Made by a program: the position numbers and the translations under genes. From assembly GCA_963995505.1 (NCBI GenBank), contig OZ023180.1:1612501-1676500 (forward strand): a DNA stretch of 64,000 nucleotides, written 5' to 3'. Origin of the DNA: Hypericum androsaemum (taxonomy: Eukaryota; Streptophyta; Magnoliopsida; Malpighiales; Hypericaceae). This document shows positions 44,753 through 57,562 of the stretch, piece after piece. Within the stretch, counting starts at the first letter, position 1; every line of letters begins with the position of its first letter. The notes beneath the pieces are model-generated. The model saw only the letters and a list, made by a program, of their open reading frames with translations. It was not told where the DNA came from and did not search any database.

Positions 44753-46565
44753 ATGGCAGAATCCTCATCCTCTATGGAGTTCCTCGTAAAACGCCAAGAC
44801 CATGAACTCGTGAAGCCTTTTAGGCCAACACCAAGACAAGAGAAGCGGCTGTCTGATGTTGACGACCAAGAGGCCATCCGTTACCACCTCTCCTTCATCA
44901 TGTTCTATGCTCATGACCCTTTCATGGAGGGAGAGGACCCTGTGGCCGTGATCCGCGACGCGGTGGCCCGAGCGCTGGTTCACTACTACCCTTTTGCTGG
45001 TAGGATCAGACAAGGTCCGAACGGGAGGTTTACCGTGGATTGCAATGGCGAAGGGGTCGTCTTCGTGGAGGCCGACGCGTATGTTACGCTCGAGGACCTT
45101 GGTGACACAATTCAGCCTCCTTGCCCCTACCTTAAGAAGCTGCTTCATGATGTTCCTGGCTCCTATGGTTTGGCTGGCTGCCCTTTGGTCACTATTCAGG
45201 TAAACGGCTTAATTGAGATTTGAGTCTGGCATGATCATAAACAGTGACTTACGGTTAGAATCTCAGTATCCAATTCAAAATTTTAAGATAATGGGTTGAT
45301 GGATTTTTCACATTTATATATTTGTTTCTCACACTTGTACTGAGCGATGTGAGATTTTCAGCACGCCCCTCAAACGAGATCTATCGGGTCGATGATTGCA
45401 CCGATTTTGACTTCACCAAAGTGCGAGAAATGGGGGTTGTACGAGCACAACAATAGGCACTGGATCAATCCGCTCTGATACCATATTAGAATCTCCATAT
45501 TCAACCCAAATACTAAAAACAATGGATTAATAGATTAATAGATTTTTCATACTTATAGTCTTATCCCCACACTTGCACTAATCGACTGGGATTCTCGTGT
45601 TAGTTTTTTAACTTATGATATCAACAATCCTTAAACAGGTGACCCGTTTGTTATGCGGTGGATTCGCCTTCGCGATCCGGTGGAACCACATGATCGCTGA
45701 CGCGGTCGGGATATGGAAGTTCTTGAACACGGTAGCTGAGCTCTCCAGGGGGAAAACGTCACCGTCTTTGGTTCCCGTATGGCGAAGGGAGCTTCTGAAC
45801 GCGAGGAGCCCTCCGAGTGTGACTCACCAGCATCACGAATTCGACGAGGTAGCGAATGGCAACGACACCAACAACAACGCAGCCGCCAATATGGCTCACA
45901 GGTCCTTCTTTTTCGGGCCACGGCACGTCAGATCGATCCGGACAAGGCTCCCGAAGAAGCACCAGACCAGCTCCACGTTCGAAGTGCTCGCTGCCTGTAT
46001 CTGGAAATGCAGGACAATGGCTATGCGACTTGGTCCGGACGAAGTTGCACGTCTATCGTACATGGTTAGTGCCAGCACCAAAGGTGGTCTAAAGCTCCCC
46101 AACGGGTACTACGGGAACGCGTTCGTGTTCCCTGCTGCGTGCTCGAAAGCCGGAATTCTTTGTTCGAGTCCGTTGGAATACACCCTGGAACTGGTCAAGG
46201 AGATGAAGGGGAGGGTCAACGAAGAGTACATTCGGTCGAGCATCGACGCGATGGTGATCAAGGGAAGAAAGCAGTTCAGGACTGATAAGGATCTCGTCAT
46301 TGCGGATACATCGCGGCTGCCTTACGATGCTGTCGATTTCGGGTGGGGAAGAGCGGTGTATGGAGGGCCTGCAGGTGCCATTTCAGGGGTGAGCTTCTTC
46401 GCCAAGTTCAAGAACTCCAGGGGGGAAGATGGAGTTGTTGTGCAAGTTTCTCTGCCGGTGGAGACCATGGACAAGTTCGAGAAGGAGCTGGTGAAGATCG
46501 TTGGCTTCTCTTTTGATGATGATTTGTCTCTGGGATCAACTATGATGATGATGCCCAGACTGTAA
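44753..46565 (+). CDS. BAHD acyltransferase, benzyl alcohol O-benzoyltransferase-like
   Basis: Two exons, 44753-45199 and 45639-46565, encode 457 aa, normal for BAHD enzymes. The catalytic HXXXD motif is H166-M-I-A-D170, preceded by FAFAIRWN. The structural DFGWG motif is at 382-386 (VDFGWGRAVYGGP). The start, with LVKPFRPTPRQEKRLSDVDDQ, and VPVWRRELLNARSPP place it in the clade of HSR201-like and benzyl alcohol benzoyltransferases, cytosolic enzymes that move acyl groups from CoA to alcohols for volatile or defence esters. The exact substrate cannot be read from sequence. The single intron at the usual BAHD place (after VTIQ) contains a TRIM element. A TATAAAT lies at 44676. No broken frame. 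Confidence 0.93.
45254..45597 (-). mobile_element. TRIM retroelement in BAHD intron
   Basis: Two direct repeats of about 107-113 bp, 45254-45360 and about 45485-45597, share GATTTTTCA, CACACTTG and TTAGAATCTC blocks. On the minus strand a primer-binding site TGGTATCAGAGC (45483-45472), complementary to the 3' end of initiator methionine tRNA, follows the first repeat. A purine-rich GTTTGAGGGGCG lies just before the second. The core of about 120 bp has no coding capacity. This is a terminal-repeat retrotransposon in miniature. The repeats have diverged and no clear 5-bp duplication remains, so it is old. Confidence 0.85.
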
Positions 46566-47196
46566 TAAAGAACATTCATCTACTTGGATCGTCCTTTTTT
46601 CCTATTAGCTTTTGGTATGTAATGTCACACAAAGTCGAACATGATCGGATCAATAAATAACGACGCCTCTCTCGATAGTGGTTCGATTGGTAACATGTGA
46701 CTTGCACGTTAAGTTATGTTTGTCACCATTTTATCTGGTTCAAATATGTATTAATCGGTTTAACGATAATTATATGACCCGTATCTTTTTGTCAAATCTT
46801 GATAAGATTTCATTTAGTGGACTCAATGAAATGTCACATTTTTCTAGTGTTGTAACTTGTAACATTGGATGGAAAAGTGCAAACAGGGAAAGATGCAGAT
46901 TCAGAGGAAAAGTCTCCTCTTGTGTAATCTAACAGACCTTTTAACTACAGTAACCACCACCAAACACTTAAATCAACTTAGCGGATCTCGAGTTCGATCC
47001 TAAAAATATAACTTTGCAAGTGAAATCCATAAACTAAATGAAGCTCAAGGGCAGCTAAGGGCGCCAGAGGAAACAGCTCATTATTCTTGGTTCAAGCTAA
47101 ATATTATTCAGAGCTCAACTAAGCATGGAGAAGGTTAATTTTACAGGGAATACTAATGGTGCTTTGGTATGTTACAATGACAGAGTATCTCTCTGC
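46566..47196. other. Convergent 3' flanks of BAHD and NET1
   Basis: Contains AATAAA-type signals just after the BAHD stop and the 3' UTR side of the minus-strand NET1 gene. No other gene seen. Confidence 0.5.
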
Positions 47197-50100
47197 TTAA
47201 TCTTCGAGCGTCAACGGTCTTCCGCAGCCACAGAAACACGCGTTGCTGTTCCGCCTTCGGATGCTGTTTCGTCTGCCACTGTAGACGAAGTCCCGAAGGA
47301 TGATGCCTGTTCTGCTTCCAGGGAACCTGTGTTTGCTCTTCTTGTCATCCTCTAGTTGCAGTATACTGTATCGGATGCTCTCCACCTCGAATTGCAGGCG
47401 TCCAATCTTCTCCGACCCTTTACGCGCTCGTTCCGTCACTCTTCTATTGAAGGTGCTGTCGGACTCTTCCAGGTCAACCGAAGAACTTTCGCTCGGAGAG
47501 GAAGGGGTCTCATGGATATCCCTTGCCAATTGATTCGTTGCACTGAACAGCTGCAAGACGGCCTCGTCCACTTCCAGCAACCGCTTTTTGACTCTTTCTG
47601 ATTCAACGTTGTTCGCTTTCTTGCTCCTCTTCGTCTCCATTTTACTCTTCAATTCTTGCACCGTTAGTTGAACAGACATCAGCTTCTTAGCATCGGATTC
47701 AATCCTCTCCAAGATCTTTCTCCTGTTTCCGTCTTGGTATCGCTCTTCTGCGCTGTTTCTTGGCACCTCGAGCCTGTCGACTCCCACTTCTTTCTCCAAC
47801 CCAGATGCCACGAGTGGATCCCGTTTCTTCTGAGATACGTTTCTTCTGCTGCGAGACTTCAACAGTGCGACTGCCTTCCTTCTTGAGCTACGAGACAAAG
47901 GATCTCGCTTAAATCCTGGATCGACGGGGTCGCATAGCTCAAGCATCTGATCTTCAGCCGACTCAGACCCTGTGCTATTCCTCTTGCTTCTTCTGCGTGA
48001 TGAGCGGTCTGACATTTGATCAAGTGGAATGTCTTTCATCAGAATTGCAGTCTTTAATTGAGAAACCTCGGACTCTTTCCTCGGGAGAGCATCCCTAGCC
48101 TCTACTCGGAAGCTGTTGTCTCCACGTGACAACCAGTCTTTGAGTTCCCACAGTTCAGCCTCTCCTGATGGAGCATCCAGCTTCACCTTGCTTCTAGTTG
48201 GCTGAAGTGTTTTTGCATCCGATTCTGGCACTGCTACCGCTCTGGCTTTAAGCCTGCTTGCTCGTTCAATCATTGCCTTCTCAATTGCTTCAATCCTAGC
48301 TTGCATCTTCAGCAAATCAGAGATTCCATCTGTCTCTGCCCTGCCTCTGCTTTCTTCAAGCTCTTGATGATTTAGTTCCGGTGTTTGAAGCATCACATCT
48401 TCACCCTGATACGAAGCATGAACGATGCCGATTAGGTTTAGCACACAAGCACTCTTAAAATAAAAGTAGTAATCGTGAAAAAGATATCCATTTAAGAGTT
48501 TGCAGAAATAAGGATAGAGAGCATTACCAAACTCCTCGAACCGCCAACCTTGCGCGGATTTGCATGAAGAACATTATGCTCCAGAGAGACTACGTTCTTT
48601 TGCAGAGAAGCTATAGCTGGACCATAAGCAGATAATTGAGCTTTCAATCCATCGATTTCACTCTCCATGAAACCGAATCTTTCCTTCATACGTTCAATCT
48701 CCATGTCTTTCGTGACATTCCTCTCTTCCAGATGCTCGCAGGCAGAGGTCAGCTCATGAACCTTGTTGTCAAGATAAACTTCACGGATGGAGCACGCTTG
48801 AAGATCGAAATAGAAAGATGAGGCCTCAGCTTCCCAAAGTTCAAACTCATTGACTCTCTCGTGGAGCTCCAGGGTCAGGTTTTCCTCTTTCATCCTGTGC
48901 TCTTCCATCTCTAAATGCATGGCATTCATTTGTGATAACACATCTTCATTGGTTTCATGAAGGCCTTCGATTTCCTTTTTCTGTTTCATGAAATTTTCGG
49001 ACAACGTAAGAATCTGCATCTCCATATTTTTCTTAACTGCATTTGATGATTCGCACTTGCTCTTCAGCTCCTCAATGGTGCCACGAAATTCAGCATTCAA
49101 GTTTTCTGCAGCCTGAAGTTTCTGTTCTGCTTGTACAAGTTTCAGTGCTTGCTCTGTCAGAAACTCCTTTCCGTCTACAATTTGACAGAGTAACTGATCA
49201 TTCAAGTCTTCGCCTTCATACAGATTCTTCTGAAGAACCTCAACTTTTCCGTTGAGTGTTCTACTTTCAGCGTCTTTAGTTTCGAGCTTCCCCTCCAACA
49301 TCTCGATTTCCTTCTTCAGATCACCGTTCCTGAAATCAACTCTTTCGAGATGTTCACCAAGTAATTTAACTTCTTCTGCTTTCTCGCTCCTGAAGTTTCC
49401 AAAACATGTTAAGAGGTTGCCAAGAGTTAAAGCCTCCTCGAGAGTGCCGTCGTAGTCCTCTTCAAGTTTCCCATTCTTCTCTTCAAGGTCCACAATCTTC
49501 TGTAAAAGGGAATTGTTTTGCCGAACCAACTGAAAGTTCTGTTCCTGCAAGGCCTGGTATGAATCTTCCAAACTGACAAGATTAAGATGCTGACCCTCCA
49601 GGTGGGACCTTAATACTTCCTCTTGCTTGTTTGCATCCACCCTCAGCTTCTTGTTCATCTCCGATAGTTCGAACTTACCCTTTTCTAGTTCTCTGACCTG
49701 ATGTATCATATCTTGCTCGAAAGACATGCTAACCGAACTCAACTGAGTACCCTCCACCCCCAGTTGGTAAAGCAATGTGGACAGCACCAGGTTCTCAACC
49801 GCTAGCTGCTGCTTCTCGTCTTCATTTTTCAGAAGTGAGCATTTCAGATTGTTGACACTGTCTAACATATGACCAAAAGGAATCTGCTCCTCGTCAAACT
49901 TGGCGTTATGTTTCATTACTGGGTTAACTTGCAGAGCCCTGAACAGTTGACTAATTCCCTTCCTCAGCTTCTCAATTTCATCCAGCAAGAATTCTATTTC
50001 CACCTGCTGCTCAAGACTTTCCGTTTCGAACTCCGTCATCAGCTTGTTTGACTTCTGGCATTCAAACAGCAGAGACAAGTTCTTTTGCTCTAAATCTTTT

Positions 50101-52831
50101 ATAAACTTCTGCAAAACAAAAATCTCAACTTGAGCATTAACTGCTTTGTCGAGCTCTTCTTCAAATTCTTTCTTACTCAACGTCCTTTCTTCTTGCAGCA
50201 GATGGACCTGCTTTTCCAGATCAGCCATGCGAAACTCGCTTAACTGAGCATAACTTGCACGCTCCTGTTTCTCAATACCGAGGAAAACCTGCAATTCTTT
50301 CACCTGTAGAAGTGTGGCGTCTTTATCTCGCTCTAGATCATTAGATTTTTCTTCCAACTTAGAGAACCTCCTTTCTAGATTCCCCAATCTTATTTCAACA
50401 TTTTGCAGCTGCGTCAAAAGGTTGCTTCTTTCCTGTAGAAGAGTGGATTTTTCATCCTTGAGCATCTGACAGAATTCTTCCAAGCCTTTCGACTTTGCTC
50501 TAAGACCTTCAAGCTCCATGTTTGCTCGTGAGAGAGAATTCTCGGACTGAGCATTTCTTTCAAAAAGTCTCTGCATGTTCTCCGTCATCATTTGCAACTG
50601 AGAGAGTAAGATTGCTTTTTCAGCCCCAATACCAGACTTTTCTTCGCGAAGAAGTTGGCAAGACTCCTTCAGTTCTCTGATTCTCTCCCCGGACCCTTCC
50701 AACTTGCTGTTCAGTCCACACAGTGAACTTTCAAGAGCAGCATTATTCTCCAAAATCTTGTTCACTTCTTTCAATTTCTCATGCAGGACATTCTTTTCGT
50801 CACCGTCTTGTTTGCAGGCTTCTTTCAGTTTCAAGTTATCATCTTGCATAGCCCTCAATGAAGCAACAATAGATTCAGGATCTAAACCTACTGAGCAAAG
50901 TTGCTCGATTAATGCTTGATATCTTCTGTTCAGCCTCTCAATCTCTTCCTTCAAACGCTGTATCTCTTGATGGAGGGAATTACTTTGGGCCAATTGGAAA
51001 GCAAGATCTTCTTCTAGTTTCCCTTTTAGTTCCTTTAATATACATATCTCATTCTGCAAATTCTCAACCTTGATGTTGGATGAAGAATTCAATTCCCCAA
51101 GGGTCTGGTTCTCCTCTTTGGCCTGTCGGAGGTCCCCCTGCAAATCATGATTGCATGCCTCCAAGTCCTTCAACATTTGGAGCTTGTTATCAAGTTCCAG
51201 CGCTAAAGCTTTCTGCTCCTCTTGAGATTGGGTGTGTAACTTCTGTAAAGACTTGAGTGTAGCTTCGGCTTCAACAAATCGAGATTGTTCATCTTGCAAC
51301 AAAGTCTGAAGTGCTCCCAATTCCTTGCCCTTCTGCAAAACTTCTTGATCCTTATTTGCTATCTTCTGCGCTAAATCACCAGCAGCTAACTGAAGAGACT
51401 GGTTTGTCTTTGCCAACAAATCACGCTCCTCCTCGACGCACTTCAACTTGGTAGCCCCAGTTTCAACTTCAATATTTAGCCGTTTGACATCCTCGTGTGC
51501 AATCGAAATTTCTGACTGCAACTCAGCTATTCTCCTCACGCAAATCTCATACTGAAGTTCTGCACCTTCTTTTTCTTCATTCAACCTAGAGAGAGCCTGC
51601 TTCAACGCTTCCACTTCCGCTTCTGCTTTCTCAGTATAATCATTAAGCAATCTCGCATTTTCCTCAGCAGCAGATATTTTACCTTGGAGAATGCTAATCA
51701 TTTCAAGGCACTGGTGGTAACGAACAAGAACGGCTTCCTTTTCAGCTGTCAAGCCAGAAAGTTCTGACTTGAGTCCCTTTGTTTCATCTTCTGTTTGGGA
51801 GATTAAGTTTTCCAGAGAAGAAAGTTTCTCCAGGCAGTTGTTGTACTGCTGAAGATTGGCATCCTTCTCAGCTTCTAGTTTCGCCAAGGTTTCTTTCAAG
51901 ACTTTTATCTCTATTTCGGCTCTACTTGCCCTTTCATCTAGACCTCCTGCATCTTTAAGTTCTCTCTCCAAGGAAGATAACCTCTGCAAACTCAGCTGGT
52001 ATTGCCGAACCACAGCTTCCTTTTCAGCTTGAATCTCCGCAAGAATCTTTTCTAAGACCTGAACTTCAGCTTGTGAGTACTGTCTGCTGTTGAGGTCTGC
52101 TGGAGGGAGTTCCCATGATTCAGTAGGCAAGACATCTGGATCAAGCAATGACTCGTCGTTGGGACTTGAGGTCCCTGCGTTTGAACCAGACCCAGTAACA
52201 CAAGGTGATTGGTTGGGTAGCACTTCAACCATAGTACGTTGCGCCTGGCGGAGCTCTACAGTAGCATGATCATACCTCTCTGCTAAAGCGCGGTATGCTC
52301 GATAGAACTCCTCAACCAACTTTATCAACTCGGGACGTTTCTTATAGTACATTTCTGCCCTTCTTGCAAATGAATCTGCATCTTCTTCAATAAGCTTGAT
52401 CATTGCTTTGACCTTCGAGTCCATGTCTGTTGCAATAGAAATATATCGTTAGTCATTTAATACAGTGACCAACAATTGCTTTTAACAAAATATCATAATA
52501 TCGCAGCCTCTCATAACCTCTAGCTACAAGTTCAGAACTACTAGACAGTTTAAGGCCATCTAGTGATGTTATTAAACCATAGCTCGAAAGACAATAATCC
52601 CAAGTCGGCTGAAAAAGTTGTAGTAAGATCAAAGGTTATCAATGCGTATAGCTACACAATCTTCTAAGCTTTTATCATACAAGCAATTAGCAAAAGCAGT
52701 ATTAACAGCTGGTCGGGGAAAAAAGCACCTGTAAGATTTTCCTTCAGCCATTTAGAGTTCTTTGGAATGTGGCTGTCCCACCACCATGAATATAATCTCC
52801 TGGACTCAGAATGTGATAATTTCGTCGCCAT
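47197..52831 (-). CDS. NET1: NETWORKED1 actin-binding protein (KIP1-like)
   Basis: Three exons, 52831-52729, 52426-48528 and 48405-47197, give 1736 aa, the usual NET1 size. The NAB actin-binding domain occupies about residues 10-95 ([16 protein letters not shown], then [40 protein letters not shown]). The first exon supplies its Trp-rich half, so the ATG at 52424 inside exon 2 is not the real start. The rest is almost unbroken coiled coil, with repeated [21 protein letters not shown] heptad blocks, ending in a basic tail with [16 protein letters not shown]1 proteins link actin filaments to plasma membrane and plasmodesmata; NET1A is the best studied. Which NET1 paralog this is needs a tree. 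Exon 2 alone is 3.9 kb. Confidence 0.95.
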
Positions 52832-55800
52832 GAGTCCAGCAAAGCAACTGGAATGGACTTTGGGTAAGGCTGGACCTTGTACCAGGAAGAAGACCCCAGG
52901 AAATGGAACCGGCCGACCAGGCCAGAGTCTTGACCAGAGTTAAATGAACAATGCAAAATTAACAAACAGTATCCTTGCTGATCTTGTCAATCTACTTTCC
53001 TACAAACATTAAGAGATTACCAAATTAGAACTAGGTATAAATTCGTGGAGATGTTAGTAAACCATACGGAACTAAATCCAGCCTTACCTACTCCAAGAGG
53101 AAATCAAACTGTACGTTGAAGGCAGGAGAATCTCCTTGAGACAGTACTCTTCAAAGTTTATAAAAAATCGGATGAAAAACCAAGTTCAAGTTAAAAACTT
53201 CCAAAGACATAGTCAAACAATGTGAAGATGAAAAGTCATCATCTGGACCAGCCAACACTTGAAAAAGAAAAGACGATGCAAGAAGACAGATGAATCTCAA
53301 GCTTCTAGTACGTCGAATGCTCTAAAAGAGGTATGTAATAAAGCACGAACGAACATATCGAAAATCAGTTCATCGATTCATAAGCGCGTCGCAACAGAGG
53401 AAACACGCAGTTGAAACAGATATAGCTAGCTCCCTCCTCCCCCAGATCCAAATGGCCAATGGATATAAACCACTTGATCAAATAAAGCACGGCCCCAAAC
53501 CAAAACCTTCAAAGCATACTAGAACAAGGAATGTCAAAATAAAGACACAAACTTTGACCAATCAATCTCACAAGTACATGATAAGAAACCAAATTTCTAT
53601 GCAAGCCATGTGACAAAAAACCAATCAAACTAAAAATAAAAAAACCAACCAACCAACCAACTAGAGCAAATAATGATGATTCCTGATTAGTTCCAACAGG
53701 CAACAAACCATAGCACACACAAAAGCTGAGCTTTGAAGGTTCAAATGGGTACCAAAGAGAGTCAGCTACAAGTGATGTTCATGGGCAGTGAGGATCAACT
53801 ACATACTCAAACCCAGACAGAGCCAGACAAAGTTCTAACCTTTACCTTTTCCTTCCAACCAATAGAATTTCTCCAAAAGTCACCCCATTTTCTCTCTCTA
53901 GACAACACTCAGACACACAGAGACATTTACCAGCTTCTCTCTCTCTCTACAGAAAAAGGCTGTTCTTTTTATGTTTGGTGCAATGACGCAGCTTGATGAA
54001 CAGTGGAGAAGGGGGTGACTTAATTCTTATTCCTTTTTTACCCCTTAAAAACAAAACAAAAAAGAGCGATAGAGAGAGAAGAAGTGGTAGAGAAGAGAGA
54101 GAGACGGTCTCAAGTGGTATCAAAAGACGAGATTTTTGGTATAATACGTATCAATAAGCACCATTTAATGCGGGATTTCCTGATAATCAGTCTGATTCAT
54201 TCTTCAGTGTTTCCTTTGCTCTTTTTTTGTCGTTTTGTAATTTTATTTTATGTGATAAATTTTCGTAACAAATATTTAATTTTGCTGGATGCTATTTTGT
54301 TACTGTATTTTTTAACGTTTTATGAGATACCATACCACGAGTTCAGTTTTGCTTTTTTCTGAAATTCTGAATATCCAAAATTAAAATGTTACGAATTTGA
54401 ATTTGAGTAATTATTTTGATATTGTTGTATATAACCAGAATGTGTTATAGGTTAATTATAAATATGTATGGTAGATTTACATTGAATTATCGAGTGATTT
54501 AAAAAGATATTACACGTGTACATCCGAATAATGGAAATAATTTTCCGGCCAAATTCGACTCCCATATGGTCATTTTTGACACCTTCTATGGTCTAAACTC
54601 TAAATTATGGAAAGGGGGCGTCACCAATTTTAGACCATTGACTTACTGCCCCTCTTTCTAGATTTATCAATCACACTAATAATAATTTTCAACCAAAAAA
54701 AAAATCACACTAATAATAAAACATACTTTAAAAATGTATGCATGAAGTTTTGGCTAATTATTGCTTATTTATAAATTACTGAGCCTTGATTCCCATTCCA
54801 ACCCCACTTTTCCACTTTATATATTTTATTGGATTAATATTTGTCTGTACTCGGAAAGAGATTATAAACGAATCTACCGACAATTATTTGGACTGTATGC
54901 TTACTCAATCCACGTGGTACTCAAGTTTCCAATACATCTCTAACTAAAAAAAATTAGAGTCAAATATTGTCATTTTATTTAGGAATAATTTTTTATTATA
55001 TTTTTATTCATAAAATTTAATCCAATATAATTTTAAAGAAAATTCAAGTAATTTATACCCAGAGGCTTTACATGCCAAGATCATGATAAAAGTTTTCAAT
55101 CTCGTTGTGTAAAATGTAACATGAGAGTGTCGGTAACGCATGCTCAAGTTACCCTCTTTGTATGATCACCAAGTAAATTCCAATACCTTCGCTCTGTTTT
55201 TACAAATAATATTTTGTAATGGATTTCAGAATTCTTTAATCAGGTATTAAATTCAATTTTTACAAACGAAAAATATATAATTAAGAGAATTATCACAGCC
55301 CGATAATAGCCCGATAATAGTCGATAATAAAGAAATGGCCGGTGACCACTGGCTCAACAGAACATACTTTAATTACATGAAAAAGTGGACCACTGCACCG
55401 ATTTTTCATCAAATGTCGACATGGAGTAGGTGTAAAAATGGCGAACCAAGAACATAAATTTAATACAAGTTAGAAACATTAACGAAGCGTTACGGAGCTG
55501 CAAAATCACTCTGTACGATCCTCAAATTGATGTACATACATATAATTAATTTCGAATTAATATGTCTGATTCATCCTCCGTTTTTTTTTTCTTTGATGGA
55601 ACTGCCCACCAAAATGCCATACTTCAAAGGCAATGGAGCTGGAAAATCACCGACACAAGAGATGGGGTGTCTTTGTCTGTTTTCCCTTCATCTCTTTCTT
55701 ACATTATTGGGGGAAGAACAAATAGCAAAGTTATGTGAATTGTCCTTTAACTTCTTGTGGGAAAAACAAGACCTTAAGCTCATGTCTTACCCCACCTCTT

Positions 55801-56000
55801 TGAAACACACATTGTAACAGATCTATCACCTGCCCTCCCACCAACCATAGCCTCAGACAATTAAATGAGATTCAATTTTTTTTCGGTGGAAATTATCAGT
55901 TATGTAGATCATTGAACCAATTAATTCATGACACAAGCAAGGGGCTGTCCTAAGGATGATTCCGGTGCATAATATCAAAATAAATCCTCCGGCTAGGCCA
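52832..56000. other. NET1 upstream region and gene-free DNA
   Basis: The 52832-54000 part is less AT-rich and ends in CT and GA tracts (53890-53960, 54065-54105). It probably holds the NET1 5' UTR, perhaps with an upstream noncoding exon, and promoter. Beyond 54110 it is AT-rich with no supported gene. Confidence 0.5.
54686..54702 (+). mobile_element. Micro-insertion with perfect 17-bp TSD
   Basis: Seventeen nt (TTTTCAACC plus eight A) lie between two perfect copies of AATCACACTAATAATAA (54669-54685 and 54703-54719). A poly(A) end and long duplication fit an aborted target-primed insertion, here on the plus strand. Confidence 0.75.
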
Positions 56001-56420
56001 ATTGCGGAATAAATTATCTCGCCTCCGGCTGTTGGACCTGAGGTTCGAAATGATGCGCGTGAAGAGGAACGTGCTATCAAGGCTTGGAACTTGGCCTTGC
56101 AGATGGGTTTTACTTGGAAGAAAGACACAACAACGACGATCCTTCAACAGATTAAGGACTCGGCCTGTGGAAAAGGCCAACTCAAACTCTATGATCCTCC
56201 ATGAAATTTCGGCGTGGTTATTTATTGACATTTTGTGTATTGGGATAAACTTTTGGTGTAACTAATTAATAGGGTTGTTTTTGGGATGTATAGCGTTTAT
56301 ATTGCTTTGATGTGAGAAACGGGTATCTAGGACTGTTGGTGCTGCACTTATTGTACATTTGGTGTAAATATTCTTGGTATTTTTTTTGAAAGGTAATAAA
56401 TTTGTACTTGTAAAAAAAAT
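56001..56420 (+). mobile_element. 5'-truncated LINE-like element with ORF tail
   Basis: From about 56020 the plus strand is open through VRNDAREEERAIKAWNLALQ, then MGFTWKKDTTTTILQQIKDS, to a stop at 56201-56203. A 3' UTR ends GTACTTGT plus eight A at 56419. TAGGCCA occurs at 55994-56000 and 56421-56427, a possible duplication. The AW.LA..MG motif resembles the end of the ORF in the 17955-19159 element. Confidence 0.6.
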
Positions 56421-57107
56421 TAGGCCAGATTATAAAAGTTGAGAAAGTTTTCACTAACGAGTATTAACACATACATATTTACCTAACTCAAACTTGAAAC
56501 GAATGAGTAATAATATTCAAGAAAGAGCAACCCCACCTGGCACAAAAGCCATATAGTGTTTCTGTTCTCTAGTGGAGTAGCCAGCCTTGCCAACCCTATT
56601 ATAATGCTCCCCTAGAACGAGTCAAGAACATCCTTCCTTTTATCTTTTTGAGAAAAAGATTCGCCAAAAAGTTGGAAAAAGACAGACAGATTGCTAAAAA
56701 TATTTGATGGGCCTTGGGCTGGATACCGTCAACGGCTAAAAACGTAAAGCGGGCCCCCATCATCACCAAGTAGCCCTACACACACTCTGTCTAATCCAGA
56801 AGGGGCCATGTGCAATAGTGCTGATATACGTCGTACCAAATTGGAAGACGAGAAAGTTGAATACCATCATGTGACTTTTCAGGTCTACATGTCTCTGCCG
56901 ATTGGTCGTGTTCTTGAGAAAGTTCAGTCGATTCATGTTTTGAAATCCGATTCGAAAAGTGTCCTTGCGAGCCATTTATTGGAGACGGTTGAACTGGTCG
57001 GTTTAACCATATTATCGTGACGGTCTATACGGATCCAGATTCGAAAGGTTGTTTTCACATTTTGCAACCTTGGTCTTTTTTGGACAATAGATATATAATA
57101 CCTACTG

Positions 57108-57360
57108 TAGGGTGAGCAAAAAACCAAAAACCATACCAAATCAGACCGAAAAAACTAGACCAAACCGGACCAAAAAGAAAAACAGTCTGGTTCGCATGAC
57201 ATAAGAAATTCGATTTCTGATCTGGTCCAGGTTTAGGTCGAACCGGATCACTGGTTCAGTTCCAGTTCCGGACCGGAGTGGAGTCCAGTCCAATTTACGG
57301 TATTTCTAAAGTTCCAGTTTTTCTGGTTCGGTCCCGGTCCGGCCAACTTGCTCAGCCCTA
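57108..57360. mobile_element. hAT-like MITE with perfect 8-bp TSD
   Basis: Starts TAGGGTGAGCAA and ends TTGCTCAGCCCTA, flanked by identical ACCTACTG (57100-57107 and 57361-57368). The inside is CCGGACC/GGTCCGG-rich. The perfect duplication makes it the youngest of the three family members here. It lies about 200 bp beyond the stop of the TSO1-like gene. Confidence 0.92.
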
Positions 57361-57562
57361 ACCTACTGGCCACTTCAATCGGACAACTTTCTAAAGTCAC
57401 TGGAGATGTGACCACTGTAAAATTTTGCATAATTGTACAATGAGCAGTTGTAACTTGCAACTTACAGGCGGGACGGGAAAACTGAATGAACAAATTACAT
57501 TTTTACATATGATATAAGTAACATTTGAAGAATTTTCCGGCCGGACGAGGTGTCTGTCCATT

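Noticed and set aside
52424..52426. ATG at 52424 as the NET1 start
   Set aside because: The upstream exon at 52831-52729 supplies the conserved Trp-rich half of the NAB domain and splices in frame.
53733..53996. 87-codon plus-strand frame upstream of NET1
   Set aside because: It lies in the probable 5' UTR/promoter of the minus-strand gene and resembles no known protein.
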